This document shows positions 58,961 to 64,000 of a stretch of 64,000 nucleotides of DNA, one piece after another (the first letter of the stretch is position 1; every line of letters starts with the position of its first letter). The notes under the pieces were generated by a model. It worked only from the letters and a program-made list of their open reading frames with translations, searched no databases and was not told where the DNA came from. Position numbers and translations under genes: made by a program. This stretch comes from Lunularia cruciata (Eukaryota > Streptophyta > Marchantiopsida > Lunulariales > Lunulariaceae). The stretch is from NCBI GenBank assembly GCA_948567375.1, contig OX419756.1:59534333-59598332 (forward strand). The letters are read 5' to 3'.

Positions 58961-59497
58961 TGTAATATCATTAGCTAGACATATTATCTAGAGGTGGACA
59001 TGGGCTAGTAATAGATGTTAGGTTGTTATATATGATGATCTAAGAAGATAAAATAGGTGTAATTGAAATAATAATTCCACTAATAAAGCAAAAGCCAAAA
59101 AAACTTTAAAGACTTCATAACAAATTTTGGAGGTCTAAATGAAAGAATTAAGTCTTAAAAAATGTAACCTTGCACTTCATTCCAAGGGCAAAGGTATTGC
59201 CTTGCGCTACTTCTTTGTCTTGTCTAGATCTTCCAATGGTATCTCACTAATGTTGTTATGAGTTCCTTATAAGAAGATTCCCCAAAGATTTAATTTGTTT
59301 GACTAACTAAATAGGACAAGGATAGACATGTCACCAATCCATGTATCTAATCTTAGGGTGTAGCTCTCTTTGAGGTAACACTCTTTGCTATATAACAAAG
59401 ACAAGGTGCTCCTTTGGGACACTGGAATATTGATGAATGAAACCTTATGTTTCTCTTGTGTTTATCTTGGAGTTTCTCCTATCTTCTAAATATTACA
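58961..59497 (+). mobile_element. solo LTR-B in A3 leader
   Basis: TGTAATATCATTAGC to AATATTACA, 537 bp. Flanks TAAAG (58956-58960) and TATAG (59498-59502) match at 4 of 5 bases. Confidence 0.9.
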
Positions 59498-59782
59498 TAT
59501 AGGCATTTGAAGGTAAAAATTTATTGGTGCAATGGAGAACTTTGTATTTGATTGTGAATGGTATTTGGAAGTTAGATTCTATTAGATTCAATTACACTCC
59601 AATTCAATTGAATCTAATCCTATTAGATTCAAGTTAGCAAAATAGAGCAACAAAACTATGGTGGAAAATAGTGGAGTACACTCAAGTGTAATTTGTTGCA
59701 CCAATTTTTATATGAGAAAGACTTCCAGAGTGCAATCACTAGCAGACTCAAAGCCATGAATCTTGCACAAGTTGCATGAGGT

Positions 59783-60376
59783 TGTTTAATACCATTAGCT
59801 AGATATATTATCTAGAGGTGAAATTTGGCTTGGTAACATCAAGAAAGATGTTATATATGATGAACAAAGTAGATTAGATAGAGGTGTCACCAAAAGAGTA
59901 CTTCCACTAATAGTGTAAGATTCAAATACACCATGAAAATGTAAGAAGCAATTTTGGAGGCCTAATCAAAAGAATTAGGCCTTGAGAATGGAAATTTCCT
60001 CCATTGGAAAAAACTTCTCTTTGCTTTCTCCAAATTTTTATCTTGTCAAGAGCTTTCCAATGATATCTCACCCATGCAATTTTGAGCTTCCTACAAGAAG
60101 ATCTCTATAGATTCCCTTTGGTCCAACTTGTTTGACCAACTAGATAGGACAAGAACCAACATGTCACCCATCCATAAAACTAATCTAAGGGTAGAACTTG
60201 CTGATAGGTCAACAATCCATACATTTGATCAAAGGGTGGAGCTTCATTTGAGGGAATTCTCTTTGCTATAAAATAAAAAAAAGTGCTCCTTTGGGGCATC
60301 AGAGTATTGAATGGGAAGCTTTGTGTTTTTTGTCTTATGTTTTTATTGAAGATTCTCCTATCCTTAAAATATTATA
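59783..60376 (+). mobile_element. solo LTR-B in A3 gag
   Basis: TGTTTAATACCATTAGC to AAAATATTATA, terminal CA eroded. Same orientation as the copy 285 bp upstream, but the sequence between them is family A gag, so the two are independent insertions. Target duplication unclear. Confidence 0.85.
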
Positions 60377-60398
60377 GGGTGATTAAAAAAATTGAGGC

Positions 60399-60432
60399 AA
60401 ACATAACCTCTTATCTATAAGAGGTTATGTTT
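60399..60432. repeat. perfect hairpin, 16-bp arms, 2-nt loop
   Basis: AAACATAACCTCTTAT and its exact complement, separated only by CT. It lies about 22 bp after the LTR-B end, within A3 gag. Confidence 0.93.
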
Positions 60433-60666
60433 CATAATTCCAAAATACCATGATATTGATTGCAGACATACATGAAGGTGAAGCCTTGGATTGGTTTACA
60501 AGAGGCTCAAACTCATGCACCAAATTATAAGTAACCATTTATGAACCCCAACACCTAAAAGAAACCATGTAGAGGGTTGAGTGCTTTGATTCCTTGGCTA
60601 CCAAAACTTGGTCTCAACTTAGACCGCTACAAAACTGACAAATACACCAAGCATAGATGGAAGAGC

Positions 60667-61114
60667 TAATATAACACTATGGAGTTTACAAACAAGTTAG
60701 TCAAGACTAACAAAGTAGCAAATATGAAAAATTAGCAAAGAATTATATGAATATTCTACAAGCATCTAGGAAGCTAATTGGTACCTTCCAAGTATAAGGT
60801 AACATTTATGCCAGGTAGACAACTTCTACAAGAAAGCTTCTTGGGAAGCTTCTTGACTAGTTTAGCTTGCCCGTCAAGTAGGTGGCTTCTTGAAGGAAAC
60901 TTCTTCATAAGCTTCCCAAGAAGCTTAGGTTGCACTCTAAGAAGGTGATATGTAGGAAACTTCTTGAGAAGCTTCCCAAGTGCCTTATATGTTCCTTTTA
61001 AATACCAAAACCTAAGCTCATATTGGACATTTGGAGTTTCTTTCATTCAAGTGTCCCAATATGCTCTTTTAGTCTAGTCCTCCAATCTCCTATTTCTGTC
61101 CTTAGTCTTTTATA
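60667..61114 (+). mobile_element. solo LTR-A inserted in A3 gag
   Basis: A 448-bp family A LTR (TATAACACTATGG to AGTCTTTTATA). Gag text ends MEEL just before it and resumes with the zinc-knuckle region just after it. It is therefore nested in A3 rather than being a terminal LTR. The edge context CTAAT/ATAAT suggests a 4/5 target duplication overlapping the eroded ends. Confidence 0.78.
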
Positions 61115-61845
61115 ATTGATACCATCCAATGGAAACCACTTGTCATAATACATGGAAGATGGTTGTAAAAACATGGTGATTGCTTTTATTATTACAAATT
61201 TGGACATTGCATTGTTGAATATCTAAGCAAGAATGTACAACCTTGACCAATTGCACAAATAGAGTTCTTGGAATGTGAAGATTCGAGAAACAAAGAAGCA
61301 TATTATAATATATCAAGCCACTTATTAGGAACCTGATTTTATCTAGTGGGATTGAAGGCTTGACCTATGTAAGTTTCATACTTACAAGGTATGATATCCA
61401 ATCATAATTGTAAGATTTTGGTTGATTGGAGAGTTATGAGTATTGCATGTCCATGTAATTAGAAAAGGAATTAAGTATTTCTATAAAGCAAATATTAGCT
61501 AGAAAATTGATGATGGTAGATGGTAGAAGGAGTTTTGGACTTTTTATCTCACATCCAACTACATTCAAGATTAGGAATGAGTATTCACACAATATGAGAT
61601 TTGTAATAGCTCTCCTACACTAAGATCTCATTTTAGGCATTCCTTAACTTGAAAGGCACAATGTTCAAATTGATTGGACCTGATGATAAATTCAAGTACA
61701 ACACCAAGATAAGGATTCTTGACTATTTTGATTGGCACATTTGAGTATGATTTTTGAGAGTAATCAATCCACCGAGATAGAAACTTTGTTAGTATAACAA
61801 TTAAAGGACAAGCATTGGAGGAAGATATTATTGCTTTTGTTGTTT
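61115..61845 (+). pseudogene. zinc knuckle and protease of A3
   Basis: 61180-61240 reads YYKFGHCIVEYLSKN, matching the A2 knuckle CQIKHCIVEC with Cys losses. Protease C-terminal text LILGIP-LERHNVQIDW occurs at about 61620-61680. The repeat linker seen in A1 is barely represented before the LTR-B insertion. Confidence 0.75.
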
Positions 61846-62421
61846 TGTAATGTTCTAAGGAAAAGATAAATCCAAAGAGAAACACAAGGCTTCAATCCTC
61901 AAAGCTCCTATGCCTCAAAGGAGCACCTTGACTTTATTATATAGCAAAGAGGATCTACTCAAAGGAGCTCCACCCTTGGATCAAATACATGGATTGGTGA
62001 TACATCAGCAAGCGCTACCCTAAGATTAGTTATATGGATGGGTGACAAGTTGATCCTTTTCCTTTTTGGTTGGGCAAACAAGTTTGATCTAAACAAATCT
62101 TTGGGAAATCTTCTTGTAGGGAGTTCAAAATAACAGGTAGGTGAGGTACCATTGGAAAGCTCTTGACAAGAAACACATGGAGGAAGCTCTTAACAAGACA
62201 TATATAGGAGAACTCAATCAATTTTCAAGGCCTAATTTATTCATTTAGGCCTTCAAAATTGACTCAAGTTTTCAAGGTGTTTTCACATTTGCACTACTAG
62301 TGGAAGTACTATTTGGTAACACCTCTATCTGATCTACTTGGACCATCATATATAACATCCTTCCAAATATTACCAAGCCAATTTCCACCTCTAGATAATA
62401 TATTTAGCTAATGGTATTACA
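61846..62421 (-). mobile_element. solo LTR-B in A3, opposite orientation
   Basis: TGTAATGTTCTAAGG to ATGGTATTACA, 576 bp. Flanks TGTTT (61841-61845) and TGTGT (62422-62426) match at 4 of 5 bases. Confidence 0.9.
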
Positions 62422-63712
62422 TGTGTAGATCAAGTCTATTGCACAAGGAGAATTTGATGAGGATGGGGAGCCTTAAAGTGTGGTGGTTGAACAAATAGTT
62501 AAAGAGTTTGTAGATGTATTTTTGACAAGCTTCCAAAAAGATTACACTTTGACCAAAGTATGCATTTCAAGATCAAGCTATTACCAAGTTGTACTTCAAT
62601 GAGTAGACCAATCTATCAACTCTCACCAAAGGAGTTAGAAGAACTTTGAACAACATTAACCAAGTTGTTGTGAAAGGATTTCATACAACATAGGGTATTT
62701 CCTTGGGGAGAATCTGCACTATTTGTACCAAAAAAGGAAAGAAAGCTTGATTATATATTGATTATGTGATCTTATAAATAAACCATGAAGAATGCATATT
62801 CCTTGTGACTTTTTAGATCAATTGTTAGATCAATTGATGACTTGTTAGATCAATTGTTTGAGCATCATACTTCTCAAAGAAGGATCTTTGAAGTGACTAT
62901 TGGGAGATTCAAATTGATGAGGAAGACATGAAAAAATTACCTTTTGTACAAGTTAAGGGCATTTTGAATAGAGAGTTTTATCCTTTGAGCTTGAGTAATT
63001 TTTTTGAATCAAATGTACCAAGTGTTAAAGGGGCTATTAGATCAATATGTGGTAGTGTTCTTGGCTGATATTTTAATCTATAATAAGATGGAGGTAAAAC
63101 ACAAAAACCATGTATGAGAAGTCTTAAGAAAACTACAATAATGGAAGTTCTATTCCAAGAAGTCCAAGTGTGTCTTTTTGCAAAATAAATTGCCTTCTAA
63201 GGCCACAAGGTCTCACCAAAAAAAATCAAGATAGAATAAGAGAAAATAAAAGCTATTACCAATTGGCATAATCCTAAATATGCTATGGATTTTAAGGATT
63301 TCAAAGATTGGCAAGTAATTTTTTATGGTTTGTCTATTTTTATACTCAATAAGCACCATTAATTGAACTCTTGGAGTAGATAACAAGCTTTAATTGGACT
63401 ACAAAGCAAGAAAAGTATTCAAGAAACTAAATATATGGTGTTTTCATAAACCATCCTCCAATCATGTGATCCTCAATTACCTTATGTGTTTGATTTTGAT
63501 GCTTCCAACATTGTAATTGGAGTTGTATTGTTACAAGAACTCCCATGTGGATTGCATCCCATAACCTTTGTATCTTGAAAAATTAATGTAAGAGAAAGAA
63601 AATTACTTTGGTTGATATTAAGAAAAATTTGCAATGGTGTACACAACAAAAGTATGGAGACATTATCTCTTGGAAAAATAGGTGATAATGTAGACCAATT
63701 GCAAATGCTTAC
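62422..63712 (+). pseudogene. RT and RNase H of A3, cut at RNase H
   Basis: RT pieces: MSRPIYQLSPKELEEL, FPWGESALFVPKK, VVVFLADILIYNK (FLDD altered to FLAD) and QWKFYSKKSKC. RNase H: YVFDFDASNIVIGVVLLQEL, LHPITFVS, VRERKLLWL and VWRHYLLEK. At the DHKPLL position the sequence decays (CKCLL) and the LTR begins. A short direct repeat (GTTAGATCAATTG, three times near 62818-62865) disturbs the RT. Confidence 0.87.
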
Positions 63713-64000
63713 TGTAGTAGTATGGAGTTTAGCAACAAAGTTAGTCAAGGTTAAACAAGTAGCAAATAAGTCAAATTAGCCTAGAATATTCTAGAAGTAT
63801 TAAGGGAACTACTTGGTACCTTCCAAGTATTGAGTAACGTGCATGCCAAGTGACAACCAAGAAGCTTCCTAGCTAGTTTAGCTTGCACCCCAAGTAGGTA
63901 GCTTCTAGAAGTTTCTAATTAGCTTAGCTTGCATGCCAAGTAGACGCCTTTTAGAAGGAAATTTCTTTAGAAGCTTCTTGGTTAACTTGGCTTGCACTCT
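63713..64000 (+). repeat. 3' LTR of A3, partial
   Basis: Starts TGTAGTAGTATGGAG and follows the family A LTR through its repeat region until the window ends. Confidence 0.88.
63903..63915. promoter_or_regulatory. three-unit heat-shock-element match in A3 3' LTR
   Basis: TTCTAGAAGTTTC, alternating units with 2-nt spacing. Confidence 0.42.

Larger units (their letters stand above)
58561..60666 (+). pseudogene. leader and gag of A3, interrupted twice
   Basis: 58561-58960 matches the A1 leader. After the first LTR-B, 59498-59782 has FEGKNLLVQWRTLYLIVNGI-like gag text. After the second, 60377-60666 reads EGEALDWFTRGSNSCTKL, VTIYEPQHLKETM and VECFDSLATKTWSQ. This is the same gag core as in A2, broken by stops. 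Confidence 0.78.
58312..64000 (+). mobile_element. A3: chromovirus with four nested solo LTRs, runs off window
   Basis: The 5' LTR (58312-58547), primer site, leader and gag are followed after three insertions by the zinc knuckle and protease, then after a fourth insertion by RT and RNase H. The 3' LTR starts at 63713 and leaves the window. RNase H is cut at the DHKPLL block and joins the 3' LTR directly, so integrase, chromodomain and purine tract are gone. The reading order across the insertions shows one original element. Confidence 0.85.

Noticed and set aside
58961..60376. Two same-strand LTR-Bs 285 bp apart considered as one short element
   Set aside because: The sequence between them is family A gag, and no primer site or purine tract lies next to either LTR.
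60667..61114. LTR-A here considered as the 5' LTR of a separate element ending at 63713
   Set aside because: Gag text upstream and zinc-knuckle text downstream join in order, and no good primer site follows the LTR, so a nested solo LTR fits better.

Overview
This is a 64 kb stretch of nuclear DNA from a land plant, and essentially all of the recognisable coding material is decayed transposable elements. The evidence is Ty3/gypsy retrotransposons with an initiator-Met tRNA primer site and a chromodomain, LINEs, a pogo-type and a Mutator-type DNA transposase, AT-rich spacers and no intact host gene. The density of old, nested insertions suggests a large, repeat-rich plant genome; a gymnosperm is a guess I cannot prove. 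Family names used below (A, B, C) are mine.

Family A is a chromovirus (Ty3/gypsy with a C-terminal chromodomain; LTRs about 420-475 bp, TGTAAC...TTACA). A1 (14255-20068, +) is bounded by both LTRs and a perfect 5-bp target duplication. A2 (45786-50004, -) is bounded by both LTRs and sits inside a family B element. A3 (58312 to beyond 64000, +) carries four nested solo LTRs. There is also a 3' fragment with LTR (25085-26401, +) and a lone LTR (6727-7149, -). None is complete: A1 has lost most of protease and carries its gag core inverted, A2 has lost most of RT and RNase H, and A3 has lost integrase and chromodomain.

Family B is a second Ty3/gypsy lineage (LTR about 540-600 bp, TGTAATAC...TTACA). 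One element has its 5' LTR, gag, protease, RT and RNase H at 41624-45785; its integrase resumes at 50005 after the A2 insertion. At least seven further B LTRs lie alone at 3609, 28339, 29089, 30700, 58961, 59783 and 61846, most with a perfect or 4/5 target duplication. Family C is one solo LTR (17987-18674) inside the A1 integrase.

Non-LTR elements of one family appear at 29690-32860 and 34240-37560 (both +) and as 3' fragments at 10885-11606 (-) and 26490-27120 (+). They share a conserved C-terminal domain, and three of them share a 3' tail. DNA-transposon remnants are a MULE transposase (about 50990-52340, +) with a recent 168-bp tandem duplication at its end, and a pogo/Tigger transposase (54230-55260, -). 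Two related remnants encoding a coiled-coil protein that I cannot name lie at 4240-6420 and 12000-14249 (both -); the second is split by A1.

The remaining stretches (1-3608, 7150-10884, 20641-25084, 27121-28338, 32861-34239, 37561-40930, 52643-54229, 55261-58311) show no convincing gene. They contain a few perfect long hairpins and short tandem duplications.

The observation I rate highest is regulatory. Family A LTRs carry, upstream of the TATA box, an array of GAAGCTTC palindromes that in five copies forms a perfect heat-shock-element arrangement (alternating GAA and TTC with 2-nt spacing). This suggests a heat-responsive chromovirus promoter, analogous to but not homologous with the ONSEN copia element. 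I found no new cellular or defence system.
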